A stretch of 20,187 bases of DNA from Ophiocordyceps camponoti-saundersi (nom. inval.) (Eukaryota > Ascomycota > Sordariomycetes > Hypocreales > Ophiocordycipitaceae). This document shows, one piece after another, positions 19,107 through 20,187 of the stretch; within the stretch, counting starts at the first letter, position 1; every line of letters begins with the position of its first letter. The notes beneath the pieces are model-generated. The model was not told where the DNA came from. It searched no databases and saw nothing but the letters and a program-made list of their open reading frames with translations. The stretch is from the NCBI GenBank assembly GCA_003339415.1, contig PDHQ01000482.1, positions 1 to 20,187 on the forward strand, in the 5' to 3' direction. The position numbers and the translations under genes are program-made.

Positions 19107-19850
19107 AGCTATATTAATAAAATAATAGTAATAAATATATTTAAAATTATTTATAATAAGCTTTATAATATTTTTTATATTATATATATAGCTTAGCTAG
19201 CTAATTATAAAATCTTATATTAGAAATAATAAGATAAATAATATTATATAATACTAGCTATATATAAAGCTAATAAAGTATATAAGCTTATAATTAGCTA
19301 ATTATTTTAATTATATTAAAGCTTAATATAAATTTTAAAAGGTAAATAAAGCTAAAAGTTAAGGTAAAATTATAGCTTAAAATACTAATTAAGTTATAAA
19401 TATATTTAAAGAAATTATATATTACTATAATAAAAATAGCGTAGTATATTAGTAAAAAAAGATAATTAAATAGCTTATTAAGAAATATAAAGTAAAGTAA
19501 AATAAAGTAAAGTAAGGTTTTTAAATATAGCTAATAGTAAATAATAGGAAAAAATTTAAATTAATTTATATAATATATAAAAGCGGAATAAAGCGTTAAA
19601 GCTTTAACTTAATATAATAATAATAACGCCTTAAGTAAGTATCTTAGTAAAATTAGCTATTTTAATAGCCGCTCTTAATATTACTTTTACCGCTATAATT
19701 ATTAATACTCCTTCTTAGAAATTTTATATATTAATATTAGCTTATTTTAAGATATTAAGCGGATAAATAATTATTAATATAAATAAAGCGGGAGGCGGAG
19801 AAAAGGGTAAAGCGATAACAATAATAATAGCGGTAATAAATATAGTAATT
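19107..19850. other. AT-rich stretch without a recognised gene
   Basis: RIP-type sequence between element B and the trinucleotide-rich end. A short aaagt/aaat-type tandem lies at about 19488-19516. From about 19785 purine-rich, GCGG-containing text appears. No domain, RNA gene or element end was recognised. Confidence 0.4.
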
Positions 19851-19852
19851 AG

Positions 19853-20187
<335 letters not shown>

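Overview
The window is a heavily mutated, AT-rich block of nested retrotransposons. It almost certainly comes from a nuclear AT-isochore or heterochromatic region of a filamentous ascomycete with a strong repeat-induced point mutation (RIP) machinery. By hand scan the + strand holds only about 20 CpA and 16 TpG dinucleotides in 20 kb, while TpA is everywhere. Repeat copies differ almost only by C/T and G/A transitions, and there are only about five ATG codons on both strands together. No intact protein-coding gene, rRNA or tRNA was found. Everything recognisable is a relic read through RIP-made TAA/TAG stops.

Layout. (1) 1-125: satellite with a 16-bp unit. (2) About 430-2291: 3' part of a Tad1-like LINE ORF2 on the + strand (endonuclease tail, linker and reverse transcriptase), cut off at 2291. 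(3) 2292-14332: a Ty3/gypsy chromovirus on the - strand with two 651-bp LTRs (3' LTR at 2292-2942, 5' LTR at 13682-14332). Reverse transcriptase, integrase zinc site, integrase core, integrase C-terminal domain and chromodomain are readable in that order on the - strand. About 2.8 kb of unexplained sequence lies between the end of pol and the 3' LTR. (4) 6380-8155: a 1776-bp non-autonomous LTR element (element A, 210-bp LTRs, TSD tttcc) inserted in the integrase C-terminal domain. Removing it with one TSD copy restores the integrase reading frame. (5) About 14400-15500: a Tad1-like LINE ORF1 (Gag-like, CCHC knuckle) relic on the + strand, followed by about 1.4 kb that I could not identify. (6) 17004-17101: a GC-rich minisatellite, followed by a polypyrimidine tract. 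(7) 17326-19101: a second copy of the 1776-bp element (element B, TSD tatat). (8) 19107-20187: unidentified AT-rich sequence ending in an (AAT)n/(ATT)n microsatellite that runs off the window.

Order of events. The LINE fragment was present first, the chromovirus landed at its edge, and element A landed inside the chromovirus. RIP acted on all of them. The mutation has a readable protein-level signature: the second Asp of both reverse-transcriptase active sites and an integrase catalytic Asp have become Asn, each where the preceding codon ends in T (TpG to TpA). The most notable items are the non-autonomous element present in two indel-free copies, the long 3' region of the chromovirus, and the GpCpA/TpGpC bias of the few surviving RIP targets.
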